From Dyella flagellata (GTDB taxonomy: Bacteria > Pseudomonadota > Gammaproteobacteria > Xanthomonadales > Rhodanobacteraceae), in contig NZ_BSOA01000002.1 in assembly GCF_030160275.1 (NCBI RefSeq), positions 62,001 to 126,000 on the forward strand: a stretch of DNA of 64,000 nt. Direction: 5' to 3'. Shown piece after piece: positions 31,125 to 46,545 of this stretch; positions within the stretch are counted from its first letter, which is position 1; the number at the start of each line of letters is the position of its first letter. The notes beneath the pieces are model-generated. The model ran no database searches, was not told where the DNA came from, and saw only the letters and a program-made list of their open reading frames with translations. Both the position numbers and the translations under genes were made by a program.

Positions 31125-33917
31125 CTAGAACTTCACCTTCACCCCGACGTTCCAGAAGCGGCCGATGATGCCGGCGAAGTCGTAGGTCGGGTTGTAGAAG
31201 TTGGCCGCATAGTTAAGCGGAGCAATCGGCGGCTTGCGATCGGTAACGTTGTCCACCGAGGCCGTAAGCGTGATGTGGTCGTTCAACTTGTAGCTGCCCA
31301 CGAGGTTGCCGTAGGTGAACGAAGACATCGTACAGTTGCCTGCCAACGGGCCACCGTTGGGGCCTAATGCATCGAAGCATGCCGTGGTACCGGTGACGTC
31401 CTGCGCCGATTCATACTCCTTGCTGACGAAGTAGATGGTGCCCGTCAGGCTGAGCGGCCCCCATATGACGGTGTTCGCCCAGTTGCCACGAGTACGGGGC
31501 GTACCCGCACCGGAAGACAGGTTGAACGGACCTTGCGTACCTACGTAGCTCTGGATCTGTCCGGCGGAATCCTGTTTCCACTGGAAGATCTGCGTGCCCT
31601 GCAGTTCGCTGATGTACTGGATGCCATTGCTGAACGTGAAGTGCACCTGCATGTCCAGATCCACACCCGTCGTCTTCAGCCAATTGCCATTGACGTAATC
31701 GGCGCCTACGAAAATCGGACGCAGCGGCGCAGCGGGATGGGCCGGATCGGGTACATCGAAGGTCATCGTGTAGCCCGGCAATACCGTACCGTTGTTGTAA
31801 TAGTTCAACAACGCAACACCCGGGTTCGCCGGCACGATCACATTGCTCTTTCTGATGTTGTAGTAGTCGATCGAGGCGTTGAACCAGCTGATCGGCTGCA
31901 CCACTACACCAAAGGTGAAGCTCCGCGATTTCTCCGGCTTCAGGGCGGGATTACCGGAACTGCCTTCTTCCAGCGCATAGGGGACAGTCACGTAATTGGA
32001 GTTGCCGTGCGCTGCCAGGAACGACGCCGGGGCGCCCTGCCCCGCGACCGAATTGGCGACGAAGCCCGCACTGAAGCTGCCGGGCCCTTCACCAAACTGC
32101 GGAGCACGGAAACCCTTCGAGTAAGTGGCACGCAGCGCCACCCAATCCAGCGGCTTCCACTTCAGGCCGACCTTCGGCGAGAAGTTGTTGGCGATATGCG
32201 GGTAATGGTCGAAGCGTCCGGAAACGTCGACTTCGAGGCTTTCCAGTAGCGGCGCATCGAATTCGGAGTAAATACCGCTCACGTTGCGCTGGCCGGTAAT
32301 GAAGGTGTTGCCCAGGCCTTGATAGATACCGCCCGGATTGAGCTGCTCCTGCAGTTGCGCTTCATGACGGACCTGGACACCGGCGGCGAAGCCCGTTGGG
32401 CCACCAGGCAAGTCAAACAGCTGGCGGTTTACGGACAAGTCCAGCGCATCCATGTCCGAGTGATTGGCCGCGATATCCGGTGGCGCAATCGTATTGCGGA
32501 TGGCCGCACTGTTTGCCGAAGGATTGGCGAAGTTGTACGTGCCGTTTGCAATGGCGGCGAGCAACGGCTGATAGCTCAGAAAGCCCAGGTTCTCGTAGCC
32601 CATCCACACGTGGTTGCCGACCAGCGACGCTTCATAGTTCCAGTCACCGAGGGTACCTTGCAGGTCGAGTACGGCACGCAGGTTATGCGTATCGACGTTG
32701 GTTCCGCCCGGAATATCGCTGAACAAATAGTTGATGTACGCGTACTGGCCCGGGTATGGATTGGACGGGTTGCCAGGCGGCAACTGTATGTTGTCGGTGT
32801 TGTTCGGTACGCTGGATTGGATCTGCGGCGGCGTACCAAGCTCATGCACCACGGACTGGTAATAGCTCACCGCGGCATAAGCCTTGGTGGTGTCGTTGAA
32901 CTTGTAAGTGAAGCGGCCATACAGGCCATCTTTGTTCGAGTACTGCTGCGCATGCCCATAGGTATAAGCGGCATCTTCTGCGCAATACGTGCCCGCGGCC
33001 GATGTCATCGCCTGCGTACCGCCGGTGCATGAACCACCTATTGGCTCGTAGGGTCCCGTGGTGGCGCCGCCTGGTGCCGGCCCGGCCGGTTGCAGAACGG
33101 CAACCGAGGAACCGTTGAAGTTCGCAGGATTGCCGATGCGCAGATCCGGACCACCCAGAGAGGTAAGGTTCGTGCTGTTGAAGGGGAAACTGCGATCACT
33201 CAACTTGATCGCCTGATCCTGCTCCCATTCCGCGCTGAAATAGGCGTTGTAGTGATCCGTGTTCAGATCACCGATACCGCCCACTAACGATGCGTGTTTG
33301 TGGAAGCCGCCACCGTGTTGGGAATTGCCGATTTCGGCCGAGCCCTCCACGCCCTGGAAGCTGGGCTTGAGGATGATGTTGACCACGCCGGCGATCGCGT
33401 CGGAGCCGTAGATCGATGAAGCACCGTCTTTCAGTACTTCAATGCGCTCGATGGCGGCCAGCGGTAGCGTCTGCAGGTCAACGAACGAACGGATGCCGTC
33501 GTCCACCAGCGGATAGCTTGCTGCACGCTTGCCATCGACCAATACCAGGGTGGAGTTCACGGTCAGGCCGCGCAGCGCGACACCCGAAGAACCCGTCGCG
33601 AAACCGGCATAGAACGCGGGTGGGATGGTGCCGCTGTTGTCAGCGGAAATCGCACGCACCACATCGGATACGTTGGTAAAACCCGTACGTGCAATGTCCT
33701 GTGCGGTAATCACCGTCACTGGCGATGGTGTTTCGGTGTCGACGCGCGGCAATGCAGAACCTGTGACGGTAATGGTCTGTAGTTGCTTGGCTTGGCCTTG
33801 CTGCTGCTGAGGCGCGGTGGCTTGGTCTTGCGGGACAGTGTTTTGTGCGAAAACCGCTCCGGTGGCAGGTGCCAACAGCAAACCTGCAAGCGCGAGCGCA
33901 AGTTGATTACGTTTCAT
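31125..33917 (-). CDS. TonB-dependent receptor, tandem copy 1
   Basis: 930 aa from the ATG at 33917 (GGAGGGG 8 bases upstream). Signal peptide KRNQLALALAGLLLAPATGAVFAQ; TonB-box-like TITVTGSALPRVDTETPSPVTVI; plug domain with NSTLVLVDGKRAASYPLVDDGI and RIEVLKDGASSIYGSDAIAGVVNIILK; barrel ending in NVGVKVKF with the terminal Phe. Very similar to the next gene throughout, including the signal peptide and the GTQGPFNLSSGAGTPRTRGNW segment, so the two are recent paralogues. It has its own terminator and two CGCAA-N4-TTGCG-like sites upstream. Ligand unknown; no transporter or hydrolase genes adjoin it. Confidence 0.92.
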   Translation of the reverse strand: MKRNQLALALAGLLLAPATGAVFAQNTVPQDQATAPQQQQGQAKQLQTITVTGSALPRVDTETPSPVTVITAQDIARTGFTNVSDVVRAISADNSGTIPPAFYAGFATGSSGVALRGLTVNSTLVLVDGKRAASYPLVDDGIRSFVDLQTLPLAAIERIEVLKDGASSIYGSDAIAGVVNIILKPSFQGVEGSAEIGNSQHGGGFHKHASLVGGIGDLNTDHYNAYFSAEWEQDQAIKLSDRSFPFNSTNLTSLGGPDLRIGNPANFNGSSVAVLQPAGPAPGGATTGPYEPIGGSCTGGTQAMTSAAGTYCAEDAAYTYGHAQQYSNKDGLYGRFTYKFNDTTKAYAAVSYYQSVVHELGTPPQIQSSVPNNTDNIQLPPGNPSNPYPGQYAYINYLFSDIPGGTNVDTHNLRAVLDLQGTLGDWNYEASLVGNHVWMGYENLGFLSYQPLLAAIANGTYNFANPSANSAAIRNTIAPPDIAANHSDMDALDLSVNRQLFDLPGGPTGFAAGVQVRHEAQLQEQLNPGGIYQGLGNTFITGQRNVSGIYSEFDAPLLESLEVDVSGRFDHYPHIANNFSPKVGLKWKPLDWVALRATYSKGFRAPQFGEGPGSFSAGFVANSVAGQGAPASFLAAHGNSNYVTVPYALEEGSSGNPALKPEKSRSFTFGVVVQPISWFNASIDYYNIRKSNVIVPANPGVALLNYYNNGTVLPGYTMTFDVPDPAHPAAPLRPIFVGADYVNGNWLKTTGVDLDMQVHFTFSNGIQYISELQGTQIFQWKQDSAGQIQSYVGTQGPFNLSSGAGTPRTRGNWANTVIWGPLSLTGTIYFVSKEYESAQDVTGTTACFDALGPNGGPLAGNCTMSSFTYGNLVGSYKLNDHITLTASVDNVTDRKPPIAPLNYAANFYNPTYDFAGIIGRFWNVGVKVKF

Positions 33918-34066
33918 TTGGAACCCCTCCAAGGTTTAACCGTTAGTGGTGTAACCGCTTGTGAGTAGTCCAATCGATCCGCTGGATGACAAGTTGTGTG
34001 GGAATCCCTCCAGATCCCAAGCGCGGTCTACCACACTGGGGTGTCATGGACAAGTATTTAACATCT

Positions 34067-34078
34067 GCAATAATTTGC
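34067..34078. promoter_or_regulatory. GCAA-N4-TTGC inverted repeat, proximal site of TonB receptor copy 1
   Basis: GCAA-TAAT-TTGC lies about 150 bases before the start codon. It is preceded by ACAAGTATTTAACATC, nearly the same as ACAAGTCCTTAACATC before the site of copy 2, so the arrangement is conserved between the two genes. The rest of the intergenic region (33918-34256) shows no gene. Confidence 0.45.
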
Positions 34079-34176
34079 GATTCTGGCGGCGCAGCAGCGC
34101 ACGACGGATCGCCTGATGGATCGCACGTCCTTGCCAATCCGGGTATTTAATCGATTACACTCGCCCGGGAGTTTTA

Positions 34177-34190
34177 CGCAATATTTTGCG
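34177..34190. promoter_or_regulatory. CGCAATATTTTGCG inverted repeat, distal site of TonB receptor copy 1
   Basis: CGCAA-TATT-TTGCG with one more matching pair outside (A and T). The same 14 bases recur exactly at 40493-40506 upstream of tandem copy 3. Confidence 0.5.
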
Positions 34191-34256
34191 TTTTCACTTA
34201 ACCTTGAAGCGAAATAATGCGCTGCAACAGTCGGCTAACTTTTTGCCCGCGCAAAA

Positions 34257-34286
34257 ATAACGGCGCGTCGAGCGACGCGCCGTTAT
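34257..34286 (-). terminator. Rho-independent terminator of tandem TonB receptor copy 2
   Basis: ATAACGGCGCGTCG, AG, CGACGCGCCGTTAT: a 14-bp stem followed on the minus strand by TTTTTGCG, 66 bases after the stop at 34352. Confidence 0.87.
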
Positions 34287-34351
34287 CGGAGACAACACCG
34301 AATGCTACGTAATGCACGACGTGTTAACGCCATGCATTACGGACTCGGTTT

Positions 34352-37087
34352 TTAGAACTTCACCTTCACGCCGAGGTTCCAGAAGCGGCCGACAGCACCC
34401 GACTGCGAATAGGTCGGGTTGTAGTTGTTGGCAGCGTAGTTGGCCGGATCGAACGGCGCCTTGCGATCGAACGCGTTCATCAGCGAAGCGGTCACAGCGA
34501 TGTGCTCGTTGATGTCGTAGCTACCGGTGAGGTCGAAGTCGTAGAACGAGCCCACGTGGCAGCTCGCCGGCAGGAACGCCGTACCGGCGCCGTTGAGGGC
34601 CAGGCAGTTGCCCGGGCCGACGCCGACGTCAAGAGCCGTTTCCTGGTAGCCGCTGGTGTAGTACAGCGTACCGGTCACGGTCACCGGACCGTACATGACG
34701 GTGTTGGACCACGAGCCCTTGGTGCGCGGCGTACCTGCGCCGGACGACAGGTTGAACGGACCCTGCGTACCGACGTAGCTCTGCACGATGCCGCCCGGCA
34801 GCGTCATCTTCCACTGGAAGATCTGCGTACCCTGCAGCTCGGAGATGTACTTCAAGCTGCCGAAGTTCCAATGGCCCTGAACATCCACATCCACGCCGGT
34901 GGTCTTGAGCGAGTTGGCATTGATGTACTCACCCGTGAGCAACGCCGGACGTGCCAGCGCAGCCGGGTGCAGCGGATCGGCCAAATCCGGCGTGATCGTC
35001 ACGCCCGGCACGGTGCCACCGTTGGCAAAGTAAGCGTTGAGCGCGCTGCCAAAGTCCGGTGCGGTGATGACGTTGCTCTTGCGGATGTTGTAGTAGTCCA
35101 CCGAAGCGTTCAACCAGCTCGTCGGCTGCACCACCACGCCAAAGGTGAAGTTGCTCGCCTTTTCCGGCTTGATGCTGCGATTGGCCTGGGTGTACTCGGA
35201 GATCGCGTAAGGCGACGTGCTGTAGGCATCACCGCCGTGCAGCAGGCCGAAGCTCGCCGGCGGGGTCTTGGTAACGAAACCTTGCGCGGAGCTGGAGCCG
35301 TTTTCCGCGAAGCTCGGCGCACGGAAGCCCTTCGAATACGTGCCACGGATCGCCACCCAGTCCAGCGGCTTCCACTTCAGGCCGATCTTCGGCGAGAAGT
35401 TGTTGCCCACGTCGGAGTAATGGTCGAAGCGGCCGGAAACGTCGGCTTCCAGCGATTCGAGCAGCGGCAGATCGAGTTCGCCATACATGCCGGCAACGTC
35501 GCGGCTGCCCTTGGTGGTGGCATTGCCCAGGCCCTCGAACTCGGAGTTCGGGTTGAGGGTCGGGTCGTTCTGCGCTTCGTGGCGAACCGACGCACCCACA
35601 GCCAGGCCGGCCGGGCCGCCCGGCAGGTCGAACAGGCTGCGGCTGGCGTTGAAGTCCAGCGAATCCAGGTCGGAAGTGGAGGTCTTGTCATAACCAGGTG
35701 CGAGCGACGCGCGCACGGCGGAAGAATTCGCCGACGGATTGGCGAAGTTGTAGCTGCCGTTGTTGATCGAGTTGATCAGCGCCTGGTAGTTGATGTAACC
35801 GAACTGGTTCGAATCAAGCGAGGTGTGGTTGATGACCGCGGTGGTGTTGTAGTTCCAGTCACCGATGATGCCCTGGACGCCGCCCACCAAACGCATGTTG
35901 TGATTGGTGTAGTTGGTGCCACGCGGGATATCGCCGAAGGCGTAGTTGATCGGCGCCGGCGCAGCGAACGGGTTGGACGGGTTACCCACCGGCAACGTGA
36001 TGTTGTTGGTGTTGACCGGAATGGTGTTCTGGATCTGTTCCGGCGTCAGGACCGTCAAGGTCTTGTCCTGCATGTAGCTCGCAGAAATATAGGCCTTGGT
36101 GGTGTCGTTGAGCTTTACCGTGAAACGACCGTAGATGCCGCCCTGCTCCATGCTCGGCTGGATCTGGGTGTACTGGTTGACCAGGCTCTGGTAGCAGTAG
36201 CTGCCGGGGTTAGCCGGATCGTTGTTGACGAGCGTGGTGTTCGGCGTGCAGCCACGCAGCGGCTGCACCAGGCCGGTGGCCGGATTGGTGATCGAGCCGA
36301 CCGTGGAGCCGGTGAAGTTGGACGGCGTTTCCGGATTCGGGCCACCGATCGAGCTGAGGTTGTCGGTGTTGTAGGGGAAGCCGCGCTGACGCGTCCAGAT
36401 CGGGTTGTCCTTCTCGTACTGCACGCTGACGTAGGCGTTGTGGCCGTCCTTCTCCAGGTCGCCACCGCCGATCATGAAGGTGGCCTTCTTGGTGAAGCCG
36501 CCGCCATGCTGCGAGTTGCCGATGTCGGCCGTGCCCTCGATGCCCTTGAAGCTGGGACGCAGGATGATGTTGACCACGCCGGCGATCGCATCGGCGCCGT
36601 ACAGCGACGAAGCGCCGTCCTTCAGCACTTCGATGCGCTCGACCGCAGCGATCGGAATGGTGTTGAGGTCGACGAAGGAACGCTGGCCGTCATCGGACAG
36701 CCCATAGCTGGCAGCGCGCTGGCCATCGATCAGCACCAGGGTGGAGTTCACGGTCAGGCCGCGCAGCGCCACGCCCGAAGAACCAGCCGCAAAACCGCCG
36801 GTGAAAGCGTTGGGGATCGAGCCGGAGTTGTCCGCGGAGATGGAGCGAACGACATCGGAAATGGTGGTGAAACCGCTGCGCGCGATCTGCTGCGCCGAAA
36901 TCACGGTCACCGGCGAGGGCGTTTCCGTATCGACGCGCGGCAGAGCCGAACCCGTCACGGTGATGGTCTGCAACTGCTTGGTGTTCTGGCCTTGGTCGGC
37001 AGCAGGGGCGTTTTGCGCGAAAGCAGTGCCCGCAACCGGGGCAAACAACAGGCCCGCCAACGCGAGCGCAAGCTTATTACGAGTCAT
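34352..37087 (-). CDS. TonB-dependent receptor, tandem copy 2
   Basis: 911 aa, ATG at 37087 with GGAGGGT upstream. Signal peptide TRNKLALALAGLLFAPVAGTAFAQ; TITVTGSALPRVDTETPSPVTVIS; plug with STLVLIDGQRAASYGLSDDGQRSFVDL and RIEVLKDGASSLYGADAIAGVVNIILR; barrel ending NLGVKVKF. It is the closest relative of copy 1 and is the most GC-rich of the group. It is separated from copy 1 by a terminator, so each receptor is probably an independent transcription unit. Confidence 0.92.
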   Translation of the reverse strand: MTRNKLALALAGLLFAPVAGTAFAQNAPAADQGQNTKQLQTITVTGSALPRVDTETPSPVTVISAQQIARSGFTTISDVVRSISADNSGSIPNAFTGGFAAGSSGVALRGLTVNSTLVLIDGQRAASYGLSDDGQRSFVDLNTIPIAAVERIEVLKDGASSLYGADAIAGVVNIILRPSFKGIEGTADIGNSQHGGGFTKKATFMIGGGDLEKDGHNAYVSVQYEKDNPIWTRQRGFPYNTDNLSSIGGPNPETPSNFTGSTVGSITNPATGLVQPLRGCTPNTTLVNNDPANPGSYCYQSLVNQYTQIQPSMEQGGIYGRFTVKLNDTTKAYISASYMQDKTLTVLTPEQIQNTIPVNTNNITLPVGNPSNPFAAPAPINYAFGDIPRGTNYTNHNMRLVGGVQGIIGDWNYNTTAVINHTSLDSNQFGYINYQALINSINNGSYNFANPSANSSAVRASLAPGYDKTSTSDLDSLDFNASRSLFDLPGGPAGLAVGASVRHEAQNDPTLNPNSEFEGLGNATTKGSRDVAGMYGELDLPLLESLEADVSGRFDHYSDVGNNFSPKIGLKWKPLDWVAIRGTYSKGFRAPSFAENGSSSAQGFVTKTPPASFGLLHGGDAYSTSPYAISEYTQANRSIKPEKASNFTFGVVVQPTSWLNASVDYYNIRKSNVITAPDFGSALNAYFANGGTVPGVTITPDLADPLHPAALARPALLTGEYINANSLKTTGVDVDVQGHWNFGSLKYISELQGTQIFQWKMTLPGGIVQSYVGTQGPFNLSSGAGTPRTKGSWSNTVMYGPVTVTGTLYYTSGYQETALDVGVGPGNCLALNGAGTAFLPASCHVGSFYDFDLTGSYDINEHIAVTASLMNAFDRKAPFDPANYAANNYNPTYSQSGAVGRFWNLGVKVKF

Positions 37088-37225
37088 TTTTCATACCCTC
37101 CGAGGTACAACTGATTGTGATTCGCCCAACTAGGGGATGTTGCGGGTAGGGGAAAGTTGGGCGTGTGGGGACACAGCGGCGGAGTCTTCCACAGACTCAA
37201 TCAATCAGACAAGTCCTTAACATCA

Positions 37226-37239
37226 CGTAATATCTTGCG
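37226..37239. promoter_or_regulatory. CGTAA-N4-TTGCG site upstream of TonB receptor copy 2
   Basis: CGTAA-TATC-TTGCG, one mismatch from the perfect inverted repeat, about 139 bases before the start codon, preceded by ACAAGTCCTTAACATC as at copy 1. The remainder of the 390-base intergenic region (37088-37477) holds the terminator of copy 3 and no gene. Confidence 0.45.
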
Positions 37240-37420
37240 ATGACGTAGTACCTGAGGTCGGAACGCTAATTCCGCATTGCACAAGGACTTATGGGAAATC
37301 CAACGTCCTCCTAGCGTTATGAACCTGTTGGTCTCTTAGTCGGACTTTCCTGAGCCACGTGGTCCTAGCCTTAACGGCCGTCAACGACCCGTCAGATCCA
37401 AGGTAGGGACGCAAGAAAAA

Positions 37421-37449
37421 ACGACGCGCCGATGACCCGGCGCGCCGTT
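37421..37449 (-). terminator. Rho-independent terminator of tandem TonB receptor copy 3
   Basis: ACGACGCGCCG, loop ATGACCC, CGGCGCGCCGT: an 11-bp stem with one wobble, followed on the minus strand by TTTTTTCTT. Confidence 0.85.
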
Positions 37450-37477
37450 TGGCTTTACTTACAGAGCTAGCGCGAAC

Positions 37478-40252
37478 TCAGAAGAACTTGTATTTCGCCC
37501 CCACCGTGAAGTAACGGCCGATCGCGCCGCTGGAGTCCAGCGGGTTGTAGTTCATCGCGCCGTAGGTCACCGGGTCCAGCGGGGCGATTTCGTCGGTGAC
37601 ATTCTGGATCGAGCCGAACACTTCGAAGTTGTCGGCGAAGCGATAACGGGCCGACAGGTCCAGCGTGGTGAACGATGGGATACGGCAATGCGCCGGTGCG
37701 TCCGTACCGTCGGCAAACGCGCTGTTGCACGCTGCCCCCGCCTGGGGCACGTTCTTGAACGCGCTGCGATAGTTCACGATCGCGCCGAGCGAGAAGTTGC
37801 GGAAATCCCAGTCGGCACTGAGCTGCGCACGGTGACGCGGCGTGCCGATGCAGTTGGTGGTATCGCAGTTGCCGTGAGTACCCGCGTACTGCACGGTGCC
37901 GCTGGCGTCCTGGCGCGCATACGAGATCAGACGCGTCGCATTCAAGTCAAAATTCAACAGGCCGTACGTGCCCAGGTCGAAGCGTTGCGTGAAGTCCATA
38001 TCGATGCCGCGCACCGACGTCGCCGCGGAGTTGATGTAGGTGCCTTCCGCCGCCAGCAAGGTACCGCTGTTGGGAATACCCGGCAGATTGTTATCCGAAC
38101 GGATCACATTGCCCGCTGCGATCGCCGAAGCAGCCGTGCTCTGGTTGATTTCGTCGGTGCGACGGATACGCCAGTAGTCGACGGTCAGCGAGGTATTGGC
38201 CGACGGCGCTAGCACGAAGCCTCCGGTATAACTACGCGAACGCTCCGGCTTCAGATGGGCATTGGGCAGCGTGATGATGCCGATGGTTTCCAGGCAGTCG
38301 ATCTGCGAGGCTCCCGGCAACGGCTTGCCGCCAGGACAACGCACTGGATCGGAGGCATTGGTGAACGCGGCCAGGTGACCATTGGTCTCGGCCGGATTCG
38401 GCGCACGGAAACCGCCCGCGAACGAACCACGCAACGCCAGCCAAGGAGTCACCGACCATTTCACGCCGAACTTCGGCGTGACGGCCGTGGCGCCTTCCTT
38501 GTAGCTGTCCACTCGGCCCGCCGCAGAAAGCTCCAGATTGCTGAGCACCGGCGCATCCAATTCAAAGTAACCGGCGGCTACGGATTGCGCACCCTTATAG
38601 GAGGAGTAACCCAGGCCGATGACATCGCCCTGATCGGTATACGAGGTCGGAGTGAGCGACACGGCCGTGCGGCGGTATTCGGTACCAAGCGCCAAGCCCA
38701 GCGGACCGCCCGGCAAATCGAACAAGGTGCGCGTCACTTTCGCATCGATCGAGTCGAGCTGGCTGCTGGCCGTGGCATGCAACGTCGGCGAGATGTAGCC
38801 ATAGATGCCCGGGTTGTTGAGACCCGCGTTCGCGCCGATGCGCCAATAGCCGAACGGGCTGTTGGGATTGGTGAGTGCATCACGCACCGCGCTGTAGCGC
38901 AGATAGCCCCAACGTGAGCTGGTGAGGTCGGTGCCCGAATGCATGTACGCGGCATCGTAATCCCACTCGCCCCAGTTGCCCTTCACGCCGACCAGGAAGC
39001 GGTAGAAATCATTGTCCGTACGCGTTACCCGCGGACCCACGTCCCAAGAGGTATAGCGCAGACGCGCCGACGATCCTTGATACGGATTGTCCGGATCCGC
39101 CGGCCCCAGTACCACGGCGCCCGCACCACTGCTCGCATTCATCGCGCCGCCCGGATAGCCCCACGCGCCGGACACGCCCGAGGGCGTGGTCTGGAACTTC
39201 GACACCTTGTTGGAGTAACCGAATTCGCTATACAGCTGCGTGCTGTCGGTAACCTTGAAGGTGCCGCGCACAAACAGGCTGACCGAACGATCGCTGGGCG
39301 TGATCCAGCGGTACTTCGCCGTATCCCATAAGCAGCCGCCACCGCCGCCGGCCTGCGAGATGTTGGAGAATTGTGCGCAACCGGGCAGCGAATGATAGAG
39401 AAGCGTGTTCGGATCGCGCACCGCACCCGTCTGCGAGCTGCCGGCAGCCGTGCCACCACTGGTGATCGCGCCGCCAAGGAACTGGCTGCCGGTCGCGCTG
39501 TAGCCCCACGGGCGCAGGTCGCCGGTACCGATCCACTTGCGATCGCTGCGATCGGTGGCGAGGATCGCATCGTCCTTCATGCCTTCGATGTCGAACAGGA
39601 TGTTGTAGCGGTCCTTGTTGAGGTCGCCAGTACCGGCAGTCAGCGACGCCTTGTAGCGATTGCCGTCGCCATTTCCGGAAACGCCCGCCGAAACCTTCGC
39701 CACCGCACCGGTGAAGTCGGTCTTCAAGATGATGTTCACCACGCCGGCGATGGCGTCGGAACCATAGATGGCCGAAGCGCCATCCTTCAGCACTTCGATG
39801 CGCTCCACCGCTTCCATCGGAATGGTGCTGAGGTCGGTGAACACTTTCTGGCCGTCATCGGCCAGGCCGAACGACGCCATGCGGCGGCCGTTGAGCAGCA
39901 CCAGCGTGGAGCCGGCGCCCAGGCCTCGCAGCGAAACGCCGGTGGCGCCACTGGCAAAGCCGTTACCGAAGGTGGATGGAATGGAGCCGGCGCCATCGGA
40001 GGTGAGGCGCTGCAGGTAATCGGCCACCGTCGGCAGGCCACTCGCCTGCAGATCCTTGGCGGTGATCACCTGCACCGGCGAAGCGGTTTCCAGGTCGGTG
40101 CGCGGAATGCTGGAACCGGTCACCACCACTTTCTCCAGCGTCTTGCTGGACGGCGATGAATCCTGCGCGTTGGCCGCGAACGCGAAACCCGCGCTACCTG
40201 CAAACAAGGTCAAGACAATGGCGTCGCGCAGCCGTGTCGTTCTGAAACGCAT
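37478..40252 (-). CDS. TonB-dependent receptor, tandem copy 3
   Basis: 924 aa from the ATG at 40252 (GAGGGAG about 9 bases upstream). Signal peptide RTTRLRDAIVLTLFAGSAGFAFAANAQ; TonB-box-like EKVVVTGSSIPRTDLETASPVQVI; plug with STLVLLNGRRMASFGLADDGQKVFTDLSTIP and IYGSDAIAGVVNIILK; the barrel ends VGAKYKFF. It is more distant from copies 1 and 2 but belongs to the same receptor group. Extracellular loops contain several Cys pairs (CAQFSN, GGGGCLW, CDTTNC). Ligand unknown. Confidence 0.92.
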   Translation of the reverse strand: MRFRTTRLRDAIVLTLFAGSAGFAFAANAQDSSPSSKTLEKVVVTGSSIPRTDLETASPVQVITAKDLQASGLPTVADYLQRLTSDGAGSIPSTFGNGFASGATGVSLRGLGAGSTLVLLNGRRMASFGLADDGQKVFTDLSTIPMEAVERIEVLKDGASAIYGSDAIAGVVNIILKTDFTGAVAKVSAGVSGNGDGNRYKASLTAGTGDLNKDRYNILFDIEGMKDDAILATDRSDRKWIGTGDLRPWGYSATGSQFLGGAITSGGTAAGSSQTGAVRDPNTLLYHSLPGCAQFSNISQAGGGGGCLWDTAKYRWITPSDRSVSLFVRGTFKVTDSTQLYSEFGYSNKVSKFQTTPSGVSGAWGYPGGAMNASSGAGAVVLGPADPDNPYQGSSARLRYTSWDVGPRVTRTDNDFYRFLVGVKGNWGEWDYDAAYMHSGTDLTSSRWGYLRYSAVRDALTNPNSPFGYWRIGANAGLNNPGIYGYISPTLHATASSQLDSIDAKVTRTLFDLPGGPLGLALGTEYRRTAVSLTPTSYTDQGDVIGLGYSSYKGAQSVAAGYFELDAPVLSNLELSAAGRVDSYKEGATAVTPKFGVKWSVTPWLALRGSFAGGFRAPNPAETNGHLAAFTNASDPVRCPGGKPLPGASQIDCLETIGIITLPNAHLKPERSRSYTGGFVLAPSANTSLTVDYWRIRRTDEINQSTAASAIAAGNVIRSDNNLPGIPNSGTLLAAEGTYINSAATSVRGIDMDFTQRFDLGTYGLLNFDLNATRLISYARQDASGTVQYAGTHGNCDTTNCIGTPRHRAQLSADWDFRNFSLGAIVNYRSAFKNVPQAGAACNSAFADGTDAPAHCRIPSFTTLDLSARYRFADNFEVFGSIQNVTDEIAPLDPVTYGAMNYNPLDSSGAIGRYFTVGAKYKFF

Positions 40253-40331
40253 ATTAGGTACTCCCTCTTTATCAGCAGCAGATGTGGGGGATGGGTAGGG
40301 CTCTGCTGACTCCCCGCGCATTTATTTACAT

Positions 40332-40345
40332 CGCAAGAAAATGCG
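40332..40345. promoter_or_regulatory. CGCAA-N4-ATGCG near-match site, proximal to TonB receptor copy 3
   Basis: CGCAA-GAAA-ATGCG, one mismatch from the inverted repeat, 80 bases before the start codon. Confidence 0.3.
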
Positions 40346-40492
40346 CTTAGAGGGATAGTAACCAGGTTTCGCAAGAAATTAACAGCGCCCCGCGCGCCAG
40401 AGGGCGGAACGAAAGGCCTCTTGGGGCCAGAAAGTCTCTCCAAGCCATTGAATATAATCGAAATCAGGCAGAAGCCCTGACTTATGTGCGGG

Positions 40493-40506
40493 CGCAATAT
40501 TTTGCG
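40493..40506. promoter_or_regulatory. CGCAATATTTTGCG inverted repeat upstream of TonB receptor copy 3
   Basis: CGCAA-TATT-TTGCG with a further G-C pair outside, 241 bases before the start codon and identical over 14 bases to the distal site of copy 1. The region 40253-40672 otherwise contains only a REP dimer and no gene. Confidence 0.5.
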
Positions 40507-40589
40507 CCGCTAGACGCCCGGTTCGGACGGAAACTGGATGGGTTCGAAGAAGTCACACCCCAGGCTGCACGAGCATGCCGCCCAACTGG

Positions 40590-40662
40590 GTAGGCTGGGA
40601 TGCCAATCCCAGCATGCTTGTGCTCTATACATAGCGATGCTGGGATTGGCATCCCAGCCTAC
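40590..40662. repeat. GTAG-type REP dimer (family A, copy 7)
   Basis: The 26-base outer arms are perfectly complementary, including the centres (GCCA on the left, TGGC on the right). Lies between gltD and the TonB receptor. Confidence 0.9.
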
Positions 40663-40672
40663 TCAGATCGCG

Positions 40673-46545
<5,873 letters not shown>

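Noticed and set aside
34502-37114. Very long open frame on the plus strand (870 codons) opposite the second tandem TonB receptor
   Set aside because: It is a shadow of the receptor gene, caused by high GC at third codon positions. It is rich in Arg, Val and His with no domain, and it lies fully antisense to a clear receptor.
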